64,000 bases of DNA, taken from Dethiobacter alkaliphilus AHT 1. Its GTDB lineage: Bacteria; Bacillota; Dethiobacteria; Dethiobacterales; Dethiobacteraceae. The stretch is taken from contig NZ_ACJM01000009.1 of assembly GCF_000174415.1 (NCBI RefSeq), forward strand, positions 1-64,000, given 5' to 3'. A program made the position numbers and the translations under genes. The first letter of the stretch is position 1; each line of letters opens with the position of its first letter. The notes under the pieces were generated by a model. That model searched no databases. It was not told where the DNA came from and saw nothing but the letters and a program-made list of their open reading frames with translations. Of the stretch, positions 1 through 8,489 are shown in pieces.

Positions 1-1128
1 CTTGACCTTACCCGGTTGTATCCCGGCCCCTTTTGTACTATGATGCTAGCCGATATGGGGGCCGACGTCATAAAGGTGGAGAGTCCCGGAGAGGGAGATT
101 ATTTTCGGAAAATGGGACCCATGGAAGGTGAGGACAGTCATTATTTTCGCCTGCTAAACCGTAACAAAAAAAGTATCACACTAAATCTGAAAGATCCGAA
201 AGGGATTGAGATTTTTTTGCGCCTGGCAGCGGACGCCGATGTGGTGGTGGAGGGTTTTCGCCCCGGAGTGGTGGACTCTTTGGGCATTGGTTATGACCAG
301 GTGCGCCGAATTAATGAGAAGATTATCTACTGTTCCATTACAGGTTACGGGCAAGACGGCCCACTGCGGGACCGGGCAGGTCATGACTTAAACTACATTG
401 CTTTGTCCGGAATTCTGGATATAACAGGTCAGGCGGGAGGCCCGCCGGTAATACCGGGAGTTCAGATTGGCGATGTGGGCGGTGGAACACAGATGGCCTT
501 ATCGGCAATTCTGGCAGCTCTTTTTGCCCGGGAAAGGGGCAGGGGCGGTACATACATAGATGTGGCCATGTTGGACGGCCTTGTATCCTGGCTGCCTATC
601 TCCATGGCGGAAGTGTTTGCCGGCAATGAAATAAAGCGGGGAGAAGCGGAGCTAAATGGCGGTCTGGCCTGCTATTCGGTATATAAAACGGCCGATGGAG
701 GTTATATGGCTCTGGGAGCTCTGGAAAAAAAGTTCTGGCTGAGTTTCTGTGCTGCTGTTGGACGCAATGATTTGCGAGACGTGCAGTATCAGCAGGATCA
801 GGCTGGCTTAAAGAAGGAGTTGGCCGGTATTTTCGGGCAAAAAAACCGCCGGCAGTGGGAAGAAATCTTCGCTGGGGTGGATGCCTGTTGTGAGCCGGTA
901 CTATCTTTGCCTGAGGTTAAAGAGCACCCGCAGGTGAAGGCGCGGGAAATGGTGACCGGTAAATCATTGAACTTTCCTGTCAGGTTTAAGGATGGTGCAT
1001 CTGTGCAGAGCGGGCCTGCTCCGGCCATAGGGGAGCATACTGAAGAAGTGCTGCTTACCGCAGGGCTAACCGACGAAGATATTCTAAAATTAAGGCAGGA
1101 AGGGGTTCTAGGCTCCCGCGGCTGCTAG
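1..1128 (+). CDS. CaiB/BaiF family CoA transferase (5' end outside window)
   Basis: Class III CoA transferase, which moves CoA between carboxylic acids through an enzyme-bound aspartyl-CoA intermediate. The reading frame is open from base 1, and the residues before the first possible start (LDLTRLYPGPFCTMMLADMG) are the typical family N-terminus, so the gene begins just upstream. About 375 residues are present, and the usual length is about 380-400, so only a few residues are missing. The conserved block GADVIKVESPGEGDYFRK follows, with NRNKKSITLNLK and the GYGQDGP segment downstream. The substrate cannot be told from the sequence. It ends about 300 bp before the symporter genes and probably belongs to an upstream operon. 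Confidence 0.93.
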   Translation, partial: LDLTRLYPGPFCTMMLADMGADVIKVESPGEGDYFRKMGPMEGEDSHYFRLLNRNKKSITLNLKDPKGIEIFLRLAADADVVVEGFRPGVVDSLGIGYDQVRRINEKIIYCSITGYGQDGPLRDRAGHDLNYIALSGILDITGQAGGPPVIPGVQIGDVGGGTQMALSAILAALFARERGRGGTYIDVAMLDGLVSWLPISMAEVFAGNEIKRGEAELNGGLACYSVYKTADGGYMALGALEKKFWLSFCAAVGRNDLRDVQYQQDQAGLKKELAGIFGQKNRRQWEEIFAGVDACCEPVLSLPEVKEHPQVKAREMVTGKSLNFPVRFKDGASVQSGPAPAIGEHTEEVLLTAGLTDEDILKLRQEGVLGSRGC

Positions 1129-1202
1129 CTGCGGGAGAGGTTTGTGTAAAGCTTAACAGAATCTGAATAGTATAAATAATCAGAAAATTCTAAAATTGGC
1201 TC

Positions 1203-1231
1203 TTGCATCACCTGCCATGCGGTGGTATAAT
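1203..1231 (+). promoter_or_regulatory. Probable sigma-A promoter for the symporter genes
   Basis: TTGCAT and TATAAT are separated by 17 bp. This is the only good promoter in the 299-bp gap before the DUF4212/symporter pair. Transcription would start near 1238, leaving a leader of about 190 nt that contains the small frames at 1261-1383. Confidence 0.5.
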
Positions 1232-1260
1232 TCATATTATAAATTGTAGCTATCGAAGAA

Positions 1261-1383
1261 ATGACGGTTGCAGATATCGAACGTAGCACTAATATCCAGA
1301 ATATTCTAAACAGTCTGACCATTGTCTCTGAAAATGCGTACAGGAGGTGACAGATGAGAGAGAGCCAGATTAGTCGGTGGTAA
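1261..1383 (+). other. Two short in-frame ORFs in the symporter leader (29 and 9 codons)
   Basis: An ATG at 1261 opens a 29-codon frame that ends in TGA at 1348-1350. Inside its end lies a strong AGGAGG, followed by an ATG at 1354 that opens a 9-codon frame ending in TAA at 1381-1383. Both are in the same frame and lie downstream of the promoter at 1203-1231. They could be leader peptides coupled to the symporter genes, or the remnant of a decayed small gene. I recognise no family. Confidence 0.25.
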
Positions 1384-1427
1384 CGTGATATCATTCTTGG
1401 GGCGATGTAAGAAAAGGAGGTAAGAGC

Positions 1428-1706
1428 ATGACCGAAGAGTTAAAATACACTGCGGTGGATCAGGAAACGGCGGATGCCCACTGGAAGGACAATGCAAGAC
1501 TGGTAATGACGCTGCTGGCAGTATGGTTTGTAATTACCTGGGTAGGGGCGTTATTAGCTGGTAGCTTAAATGAAATTCAGATTGCAGGTTTTCCTGTAGG
1601 CTATACACTGGGTTCATTGGTTACGCTGATTGTTTACGTTTGGATGATTTTCTTTTATGCGAAGAAGATGGATGCAATTGATGAAAAGTACGGTATGAAA
1701 GAATAG
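1428..1706 (+). CDS. Na+:solute symporter small subunit (DUF4212-like)
   Basis: 92-residue membrane protein with two transmembrane helices (about residues 24-44 and 58-78) and charged ends. The N-terminal HWKDNARLV block, the two helices and the AGFPVGY linker match the small subunit that accompanies VC_2705-type sodium:solute symporters. An AAGGAGG site lies just upstream of the ATG. The large subunit follows 49 bp later, so the two are cotranscribed and probably form one carrier complex in the membrane. The partner function is known mainly from conserved pairing, so its exact role is inferred. Confidence 0.85.
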   Translation: MTEELKYTAVDQETADAHWKDNARLVMTLLAVWFVITWVGALLAGSLNEIQIAGFPVGYTLGSLVTLIVYVWMIFFYAKKMDAIDEKYGMKE

Positions 1707-1755
1707 GTTCTCTAAATAGAAGGGGCAAATACAGAAGTGAGTGAGGAGGAGGCAT

Positions 1756-3489
1756 ATGAAAGACAGTCAATGGACTAAGTTTGCTTTAGGCGTAATCGGG
1801 TCAGTTTTACTGCTTACGGCTATCTTTAGTTTTATGGAAGGGCAGGGCGCGCTGCAGCCCAGGACAATCGGTCTGATATTCTTCTTTGGTACGGTTTTGT
1901 TGTATGCTGTTGTAGGTGTTTTAAGTTCGGCCCGCAAGGTTGCCGATTATTATGTGGCCGGTCGGGATATTCCGGCACTCTATAACGGGATGGCCGGCGC
2001 GGCCAACTGGATGAGTGCTGCTTCCGTTATCGGGATGGCCGGTACTATCTATATGTTAGGTTATGACGGCCTGGCCTATATCATGGGCTGGACCGGAGGA
2101 TATGTGCTGTTGGCTCTTTTGATTGCACCATACGTGCGCAAAATGAGGGCCTACACAGTACCGGACTTTATGGCTGCCCGCTATGGCGGGAATGTGGCCC
2201 GGGGCGTATCGGTTTTCTCCGCCGTGGCCATGAATATTGTTTATCTGATTCCGCAGTTTATGGGTGTGGGCATGATTGCCAGCCGCTTTTTGGGCTTACC
2301 CTTTGAATGGGGCGTGTTTGTGGCCCTGGCGGTAATCCTTTTGACCACTTTCTCCGGCGGAATGCGCGGTGTTACCTGGGTGTCTGTGGCCCAGTATCTG
2401 ATTGCCTTAACCGCTTATGTTGTACCTTTGGTACTGCTGTCAATTCGTCTTACCGGCAGTCCTATCCCCTGGCTTTCTTATGGTCAGGCGCTGTCTGAAA
2501 TTACCGCTTTTGAAGCGGCCAACAACATGACCAGCTATATTCAGCCATTTACCAACATGAGTATGCTTAACACTTTGGGGCTTATTTTCTGCCTGATGGT
2601 GGGAACCGTGGGACTGCCCCACGTTTTAACCCGGTTCTACACCGTTAAGTCCGTAAGGGAATCCCGCATCAGTGTTGGTTGGTGTCTGCTGTTTATCGTA
2701 TTGATTTACGCCTCTGCTCCCGCCATGGCGGCTCTGGTAAGAAACGACATTTACCAGAACCTGGTGGGGACCCCCATCGCCGATATGCCGGCCTGGGTTG
2801 AGTCCTGGGGCGAGCAGGATATGGTTACTGTAAATGATGTGAACAATGACGGTATTCTGGCTTATGAAGGCCTTGAATTACATCCGGATATGATTGTAAC
2901 CGGGGCTCCGGAAATTGCTAACATGCCCTATACAGTCTCCGGTCTGATCGGCGCCGGCGGTATGGCGGCGGCGGTATCCACCTCGCTTGGCCTCTTGATG
3001 GTGCTGGCTGCCGGTGTGGCCCACGATATTTATAAGAAGATGATTAACCCTGATGCATCAGAGGGAGCCGTTCTCTTCTGGTCGCGGGCGGTGTTGGTAG
3101 TGGTAGCTGCCCTGTGTGCCCTGGCGGCGCTCTCCAGACCGGCCCTGATTGTAGCCATGGTGGCCTGGGCGTTCTCCATTGCTGCGGCATCTTTCTTCCC
3201 GGCAATCTTTTTGGGAATCTGGTGGCGGCGTGCCAATGCCACCGGTGCTGTAGCAGGTATGATTGTGGGTCTGACTGTTACAATCACCTACATTATAATC
3301 TCCCACTTCTATGGCATCCAGATCTTTGGCATCCTGCCTGTTAACGCCGGACTGTTTGGTGTACCCGCCAACTTCCTGGTAACCTACTTTGTCTCCATGG
3401 CCACAGAAGCACCGCCTGAGGACATTCAGGATCTGGTTACCGAGCTTCGTTACCCCAGAGCTACCCGTGAAATCGGTGAAGGTAACTAG
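1756..3489 (+). CDS. Sodium:solute symporter large subunit (SSS family, VC_2705/ActP-like)
   Basis: 577-residue carrier of the SSS family with about 13 predicted membrane helices, expected to take up a small organic acid such as acetate with Na+. The ATG at 1756 is chosen over the upstream GTG because GAGGAGG sits just before it. The family segment VADYYVAGRDIP and the GANWMSAASVIGMAG helix are visible. Between helices near residues 355-380 lies an extracytoplasmic insert with a DVNNDG loop resembling an EF-hand or dockerin Ca2+ site. Acetyl-CoA synthetase follows after about 220 bp, which fits an acetate uptake and activation role; the substrate is inferred. Confidence 0.88.
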   Translation: MKDSQWTKFALGVIGSVLLLTAIFSFMEGQGALQPRTIGLIFFFGTVLLYAVVGVLSSARKVADYYVAGRDIPALYNGMAGAANWMSAASVIGMAGTIYMLGYDGLAYIMGWTGGYVLLALLIAPYVRKMRAYTVPDFMAARYGGNVARGVSVFSAVAMNIVYLIPQFMGVGMIASRFLGLPFEWGVFVALAVILLTTFSGGMRGVTWVSVAQYLIALTAYVVPLVLLSIRLTGSPIPWLSYGQALSEITAFEAANNMTSYIQPFTNMSMLNTLGLIFCLMVGTVGLPHVLTRFYTVKSVRESRISVGWCLLFIVLIYASAPAMAALVRNDIYQNLVGTPIADMPAWVESWGEQDMVTVNDVNNDGILAYEGLELHPDMIVTGAPEIANMPYTVSGLIGAGGMAAAVSTSLGLLMVLAAGVAHDIYKKMINPDASEGAVLFWSRAVLVVVAALCALAALSRPALIVAMVAWAFSIAAASFFPAIFLGIWWRRANATGAVAGMIVGLTVTITYIIISHFYGIQIFGILPVNAGLFGVPANFLVTYFVSMATEAPPEDIQDLVTELRYPRATREIGEGN

Positions 3490-3561
3490 GCATGTCCTAA
3501 GATTAAGTAAATTGAGCAAATAAAATATTTTGAATAAATTCAGAACATTCCAATAAATATC

Positions 3562-3590
3562 TTGTAATTCTATTTCGCAAATGCTATAAT
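3562..3590 (+). promoter_or_regulatory. Probable sigma-A promoter of acs
   Basis: TTGTAA and a perfect TATAAT are separated by 17 bp. Transcription would begin near 3597, leaving a leader of about 115 nt that holds a 17-nt inverted repeat (3615-3631) and a terminator-like hairpin before the acs start. Confidence 0.6.
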
Positions 3591-3614
3591 GTGTTTAGGA
3601 TTTGCTCATGGGCT

Positions 3615-3631
3615 ACTGCTATAATAGCAGT
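3615..3631 (+). promoter_or_regulatory. 17-nt inverted repeat in the acs leader
   Basis: ACTGCTAT-A-ATAGCAGT is a perfect 8-bp inverted repeat with a one-base centre, about 20 bp after the probable transcription start. It could be an operator or the first hairpin of the leader. I do not recognise the cognate regulator. Confidence 0.4.
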
Positions 3632-3652
3632 GAAAATGTAGGTTGTGTTTGC

Positions 3653-3685
3653 GGGGGGCCGGGCGATAACCCCGGCCCCCTTTTT
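3653..3685 (+). terminator. Terminator-like hairpin in the acs leader
   Basis: A 10-bp stem GGGGGCCGGG/CCCGGCCCCC with a 7-nt loop is followed by TTTTT, only 28 bp before the acs start. It lies after the acs promoter, so it either ends symporter transcripts or acts as an attenuator for acs. Confidence 0.8.
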
Positions 3686-3713
3686 AGTAAGGAAAAATTG
3701 GAGGAGGGGTACG

Positions 3714-5687
3714 ATGACTGAAAAAGGAAACGAAACAATTGTTGAACAAGGAAATGCATATGCGCCACCGGAGAGCTTTAAGCAAAACGCGCATATCAAA
3801 AGCATGGAAGAGTACCAAAAGATGTACCAGAGTTCCATCAACGATCCCGATAGTTTTTGGTCCGATTTGGCAGGTGAACTGTTGGACTGGTTCAAGCCAT
3901 GGGATAAAGTGGTGGATTTCGACTTCAAGAAAGCAGACATCAAATGGTTCCAGGGCGGAAAACTGAATGTCTCCTATAACTGCTTAGACCGTCACCTCAC
4001 AACCTGGCGTAAGAACAAAGCTGCCATTATCTGGGAAGGCGACGCTCCCGGTGAAAGCCGGACTTATACGTATCATGAACTGTACCGGGAAGTAAACCGC
4101 TTTGCCAATGTGCTGAAGAAAAAAGGTGTTAAAAGAGGCGATCGCGTAGCGCTTTACATGCCCATGATTCCCCAATTGGCCATTTCTATGCTGGCCTGCA
4201 CCCGCATTGGTGCTATTCATAGCATTGTCTTCGGCGGATTCAGTGCGGAAGCCCTGCGTGACCGGATTAACGACAGCGAATGTAAGTTGCTGGTCACAGC
4301 TGATGCCGGCCTGCGTGGCGGAAAAACTGTTAAGCTGAAGGATATTGCCGACGAAGCTCTAAGTGATGCACCTTCCGTGGAAAACGTTATTGTATATCGT
4401 CGTGCAGGTAATGAAGTGAATATGAAGGATGGCCGTGACACCTGGTGGGATGATGAAGTTGCGGCGACAGATATTGAAAAATACTGCCAGCCCGAAGAGA
4501 TGGATGCGGAAGATCCCCTGTTCATTCTCTACACCAGCGGTAGTACCGGAAAGCCCAAAGGGGTTTTGCATACCACCGGTGGCTATCTGACCCATGTTGC
4601 TGCCACCACCAAATATATCTTTGACATTAAAGACGAAGACACCTACTGGTGCACCGCCGATATCGGCTGGGTTACCGGCCACAGCTATATTGTGTATGGC
4701 CCCCTTGCCAACGGCGCAACCAGTGTAATGTTTGAAGGAATTCCTAACTACCCGAACCCGGATCGTTTCTGGGACGTGGTGGAAAAGTATGAAGTCAACA
4801 TTTTCTATACCGCACCCACAGCCATCCGTGCCATGATGCGTGACGGCGATGAGTGGCCCAACCGCCATGATTTAAGCAGCCTGCGTCTGCTGGGTTCAGT
4901 GGGTGAGCCCATCAACCCGGAAGCCTGGAAATGGTATCATAGGGTGATTGGTAAGGAGCGCTGCCCCATTGTGGATACCTGGTGGCAGACAGAAACCGGC
5001 GGCATTCTCATTGCCCCCATTCCAGGAGCAGTACCCACCAAGCCCGGTGCCGCAACGACTCCCTTCTTTGGCGTTGACGCCGCTGTCATCCGTCAGGACG
5101 GCAGCGAGGCCGACGTGGATGAGCCCGGCTACCTGGTAATCCGTAGAGCCTGGCCCGGTATGATGCGGACTGTTTACGGCGACCATGAACGCTTCTTCAA
5201 CACCTACTTCTCCCAGTATGAAGGTTACTACTTCACCGGAGACGGTGCCCGCAAAGATGAGGACGGTTATTTCTGGCTGATGGGCCGGGTGGATGATGTT
5301 ATCAATATCTCCGGTCACCGCCTGGGAACTGCCGAAGTGGAAAGCGCACTGGTGGCGCATGACGCTGTGGCTGAAGCTGCGGTTGTCGGCTTCCCCCATG
5401 ATATTAAGGGTGAAGGTATCTACTCCTACGTAATCCTCAGAGAAGGGTTTACCGCCAGTGATGAACTGCGTAAAGAACTGGTGAAGCATGTCCGTAAAGT
5501 AATCGGACCCATTGCTACACCGGACCATATCCAATTCTCCCCTGCCCTGCCTAAAACCAGGAGCGGGAAAATCATGCGCCGTATTTTGCGCAAGATTGCC
5601 CACGGCGAAGAGGATGGTATCGGCGATACCTCCACACTGGCTGACCCCAGCATTGTGGATACCCTGGTTAAGGATCGCGTCAGCTAA
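3714..5687 (+). CDS. acs: Acetyl-CoA synthetase (AMP-forming)
   Basis: 657-residue cytosolic enzyme that makes acetyl-CoA from acetate, ATP and CoA through acetyl-AMP. The ATG at 3714 is preceded by GGAGGAGGGG; the longer upstream frame runs through the leader hairpin and is rejected. Visible motifs are the N-terminal [16 protein letters not shown] block, the AMP-binding loop [11 protein letters not shown], the [11 protein letters not shown] core and the C-terminal [11 protein letters not shown]. In that last motif Lys619 is the catalytic lysine that is acetylated in other bacteria. The length matches the ~650-residue family. An AcuC-like deacetylase and two AcuB-like proteins elsewhere in the window suggest control by lysine acetylation. 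Confidence 0.97.
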   Translation: MTEKGNETIVEQGNAYAPPESFKQNAHIKSMEEYQKMYQSSINDPDSFWSDLAGELLDWFKPWDKVVDFDFKKADIKWFQGGKLNVSYNCLDRHLTTWRKNKAAIIWEGDAPGESRTYTYHELYREVNRFANVLKKKGVKRGDRVALYMPMIPQLAISMLACTRIGAIHSIVFGGFSAEALRDRINDSECKLLVTADAGLRGGKTVKLKDIADEALSDAPSVENVIVYRRAGNEVNMKDGRDTWWDDEVAATDIEKYCQPEEMDAEDPLFILYTSGSTGKPKGVLHTTGGYLTHVAATTKYIFDIKDEDTYWCTADIGWVTGHSYIVYGPLANGATSVMFEGIPNYPNPDRFWDVVEKYEVNIFYTAPTAIRAMMRDGDEWPNRHDLSSLRLLGSVGEPINPEAWKWYHRVIGKERCPIVDTWWQTETGGILIAPIPGAVPTKPGAATTPFFGVDAAVIRQDGSEADVDEPGYLVIRRAWPGMMRTVYGDHERFFNTYFSQYEGYYFTGDGARKDEDGYFWLMGRVDDVINISGHRLGTAEVESALVAHDAVAEAAVVGFPHDIKGEGIYSYVILREGFTASDELRKELVKHVRKVIGPIATPDHIQFSPALPKTRSGKIMRRILRKIAHGEEDGIGDTSTLADPSIVDTLVKDRVS

Positions 5688-5701
5688 AACAAAAAATCAG
5701 G

Positions 5702-5732
5702 AAAGAGGGACAGCTTGCCTGTCCCTCTTTTT
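5702..5732 (+). terminator. Rho-independent terminator after acs
   Basis: AAAGAGGGACAG pairs with CTGTCCCTCTTT around a 5-nt loop and runs into TTTTT, 15 bp after the acs stop codon. Confidence 0.9.
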
Positions 5733-5839
5733 ATACCGGAAATTATAACGCTTTGCAGTTAGCAAAGCTGCAGCAGAAACCGGTACTGAAACCTGCAAAG
5801 CGCGCGCTGAGGAAGCCGAATAAGCGCGCCTTTCTTGTG
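5733..5839 (+). repeat. Structured intergenic repeat, copy A
   Basis: First of four related elements. Stem P1 is TACCGG (5734-5739) with CCGGTA (5780-5785). Inside it, P2 is GCTTTGC (5750-5756) with GCAAAGC (5762-5768). P3 is GCGCGCT (5802-5808) with AGCGCGC (5823-5829), around a GAGGAAGCCGAA loop, then CTTTCTTG. Compared with the other copies P1 and P2 differ by paired, compensatory changes, so the structure rather than the letters is conserved. It fills much of the 304-bp gap between acs and the Lon-like gene. Confidence 0.8.
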
Positions 5840-5991
5840 CCTAAAATTGGTAAATTGCCGAAAAGCTTGCAACATTCCATTAATGGTTTCAGTAATCCGG
5901 TATGATAAGATAAAAGATGAATAACTTTGTGGCCAGGGAGGATTAGATTCGTAAAGAAAAGCAATCTTAAATAACAAAAGGGGGAAAAGGT

Positions 5992-8430
5992 ATGGAGTTT
6001 AGAACGCTAAAACCTGAAGAGTTAAGGTACATATGTGATCCGTCACAATTTGAGTTTGAAACCACCGAATCGGTTCCGCCGCTGGAGGGTATCATTGGGC
6101 AGGAGCGGGCCGTACGGGCCATGGAATTTGGCCTGGCCATAAAAAGGCATGGCTATAACATTTTTATGACAGGCCGGACCGGTACGGGTAAAATATCCTA
6201 TGCCCAGACACTTGTTAATGATGTGGCTGCCAAAGAAAAGGCTCCCGATGACTGGTGTTATGTTTATAATTTTGACAGCCCCAGTCATCCCATGGCACTG
6301 CGCTTGCCCTGTGGACAAGGCTCCCGTTTTGCCAAGGATATGGAAGAGTTGGTGGATTCCCTGAAGTTGGAGATTCCCAAAGCATTTGATGCCGATGATT
6401 ATGAGCGGGAAAAAGCGGAACTATTTAAAAAGTTCCAGGAAACAAGGTCAGAATTGTTTGAAGAGCTGACAAACAAGGCCAAAGAAGAGGGGTTTGTGCT
6501 CAAGCGCGAGAGCACCGGGTTTGTCAGTGTGCCTATTATTGACGGCAAAGAAATTACCGGCGAGGAGTTTGAGGCTCTTCCCGCTGAGAAAAAGGCAGAG
6601 TTTGAGGAAAAGAGCAATGAAATTCAGCTAAAGGCCATTCAGGTGATGCGGCGCATTCAAGCTGCTGAGCGCGAAATGAAGGAGGCCATTAAAGAGCTGG
6701 AAAATAAAATCGGCTTATTTGCTGTTGGCTATTTAATTGATGATTTAAAGGAGCGCTATGCCCAGGAAGAATCTGTGGTGAAATATCTGGGAGAGGTGCA
6801 AAACGACGTCCTGGAAAATCTGGATGATTTTCGCTCCAGCGAAGAAGGAGAAGGGGCACCGTTTCCCTGGATGAAAAAAAAGGGTGACCCGGGACACAAA
6901 TACCAGGTAAACCTGGTGGTGGATAACAAGGACACCGAAGGTGCACCGGTGATCATTGAAACCAATCCCACTTACTACAATCTGGTGGGCCGGGTGGAGT
7001 ATGAAAATAAAATGGGTATGGTCACCACCGACTATACCATGATTAAGGCCGGTTCACTGCTCAAAGCCAACGGTGGTTACCTGATTCTGCAGGTAAGGGA
7101 TGTTTTAACAAACCCCGGCGCCTGGGAAGGTATGAAACGAATTTTAAAAACCAGGGAAGCCTGCATGGAGAATCTGGGGGAACAGTTTGGGGTGCTGGCC
7201 ATGGCATCGCTCAGGCCGCAGGCAATTCCGGTTAATGTTAAAGTTATACTTATGGGCAATCCCTTCTTGTATCAGGCACTGTACCATTATGAAGAGGATT
7301 TTTCCAAGCTTTTCAAAGTAAAAGCAGATTTTGATACAGAAATGGATGCCAATCGAGATAATATGACGGAAATGGCCAGCTTTATTGCCACCCATTCACA
7401 GCGGGAAGGAGTCAAGCATTTTGACCGCACCGGGGTTGCCAGTCTGGTGGAGTACAGCTCCCGCCTGGCCGATCATCAGCAGAAATTAAGCACCCGTTTC
7501 AATGAAATTGTGGAGATAATTTTTGAAGCGGATGCCTGGGCCCAAATGGCCAATGCGGAAGTTGTAAATGGCGAGCATGTTAAGAAAGCCATTGAGGAGA
7601 AAAATTACCGTTCAGATACGTACGAGCAAAAGCTGCAGGAAATGCTGGACGAAGGAACAATCCTTTTGGACATGGACGGAGAAAAGGTGGGACAGGTAAA
7701 CGGTCTTTCTGTTTTAAACAGCGGAGATTATGTTTTCGGCCGACCTTCCCGCATTACTGCGGTGACCTATTTGGGTAAGCAGGGCATCATTAATATTGAG
7801 CGGGAAACTAAAATGAGCGGCCGCATCCATGATAAAGGCTTGCTTACACTATCCGGCTACCTTGCCGCCATTTTTGCCCAGAAAATTCCGCTGTCAATTT
7901 CTGCCAGCCTGACATTTGAACAATTATATTCCGGTGTAGAAGGAGACAGTGCTTCCAGCACCGAGCTTTATGCCATCTTGTCCAGTCTGTCCGAGCTGCC
8001 GTTGCGCCAGGACATTGCGGTGACAGGCTCTGTGAACCAGCTGGGGCAGATCCAGCCCATTGGCGGAGCCACACATAAGGTTGAAGGTTTCTTTAAAGCC
8101 TGTAAGCTAAAGGGCCTTACAGGAAAACAAGGGGTCATGCTGCCGGTGCAGAATATTAAAAACCTGAACCTCTCGGATGAAGTGGTGGACGCGGTGCGGG
8201 AGGGTAAATTCCATATCTACCCCGTTACCACCATTGAAGAAGGCATTGAAATCCTCACCGGTGTGCCCGCCGGTAAAACCGATGAAGAGGGTAATTACCC
8301 GGAAGACACTGTTTTTGGTAAGGTAGCAGCCAAGCTGACCAGATACAATGAACTGCTGCAAAAGTCCCGGGAGGACGGGGAAGAGAAAAAAGATGACCAT
8401 GACCCGGGTTGTGCCGGTGATTGTCACTGA
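5992..8430 (+). CDS. Lon-like ATP-binding serine protease (COG1067, AAA_32 type)
   Basis: 812-residue protein with an N-terminal AAA_32 domain, a long charged helical insert (about 130-280) and a C-terminal Lon protease domain. The catalytic dyad is visible as Ser653 in EGDSASSTE and Lys696 in THKVEGFF, with the same 43-residue spacing as in E. coli Lon. The P-loop at 61-69 reads GRTGTGKIS, with Ile where Thr or Ser normally binds Mg2+. Degenerate P-loops are known in this family, so ATP use is uncertain. A GGGGGAAAAGG ribosome site precedes the ATG. It is probably a soluble protease for damaged or regulatory proteins. It is separated from acs by a terminator and repeat A. Confidence 0.88.
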   Translation: MEFRTLKPEELRYICDPSQFEFETTESVPPLEGIIGQERAVRAMEFGLAIKRHGYNIFMTGRTGTGKISYAQTLVNDVAAKEKAPDDWCYVYNFDSPSHPMALRLPCGQGSRFAKDMEELVDSLKLEIPKAFDADDYEREKAELFKKFQETRSELFEELTNKAKEEGFVLKRESTGFVSVPIIDGKEITGEEFEALPAEKKAEFEEKSNEIQLKAIQVMRRIQAAEREMKEAIKELENKIGLFAVGYLIDDLKERYAQEESVVKYLGEVQNDVLENLDDFRSSEEGEGAPFPWMKKKGDPGHKYQVNLVVDNKDTEGAPVIIETNPTYYNLVGRVEYENKMGMVTTDYTMIKAGSLLKANGGYLILQVRDVLTNPGAWEGMKRILKTREACMENLGEQFGVLAMASLRPQAIPVNVKVILMGNPFLYQALYHYEEDFSKLFKVKADFDTEMDANRDNMTEMASFIATHSQREGVKHFDRTGVASLVEYSSRLADHQQKLSTRFNEIVEIIFEADAWAQMANAEVVNGEHVKKAIEEKNYRSDTYEQKLQEMLDEGTILLDMDGEKVGQVNGLSVLNSGDYVFGRPSRITAVTYLGKQGIINIERETKMSGRIHDKGLLTLSGYLAAIFAQKIPLSISASLTFEQLYSGVEGDSASSTELYAILSSLSELPLRQDIAVTGSVNQLGQIQPIGGATHKVEGFFKACKLKGLTGKQGVMLPVQNIKNLNLSDEVVDAVREGKFHIYPVTTIEEGIEILTGVPAGKTDEEGNYPEDTVFGKVAAKLTRYNELLQKSREDGEEKKDDHDPGCAGDCH

Positions 8431-8431
8431 C

Positions 8432-8460
8432 TTGAGTTAACGCGATTAATCGGGTACAAT
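8432..8460 (+). promoter_or_regulatory. Probable sigma-A promoter of the mnmH operon
   Basis: TTGAGT and TACAAT are separated by 17 bp immediately after the Lon-like stop codon. The start point would lie near 8467, which excludes the ATG at 8463 and supports the GTG at 8490 as the mnmH start. Confidence 0.6.
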
Positions 8461-8489
8461 AGATGCAGAAAAAGGGAAGGACTGGGACC

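Noticed and set aside
1196-1210. Sigma-54 promoter (TGG...TTGCA) before the symporter
   Set aside because: The GG and GC elements are not 10 bp apart; the -10 TATAAT at 17 bp favours sigma-A.
1348-1353. TGA at 1348-1350 as another selenocysteine codon
   Set aside because: The frame soon meets TAA stops, no family motif is seen and no hairpin follows at a proper distance.
3058-3519. 153-codon minus-strand frame inside the symporter gene
   Set aside because: It is a shadow of the conserved symporter and has no motifs.
3645-3713. Longer start of acs at 3645
   Set aside because: The added part reads through the terminator hairpin and differs from family N-termini; the ATG at 3714 has a strong ribosome site.
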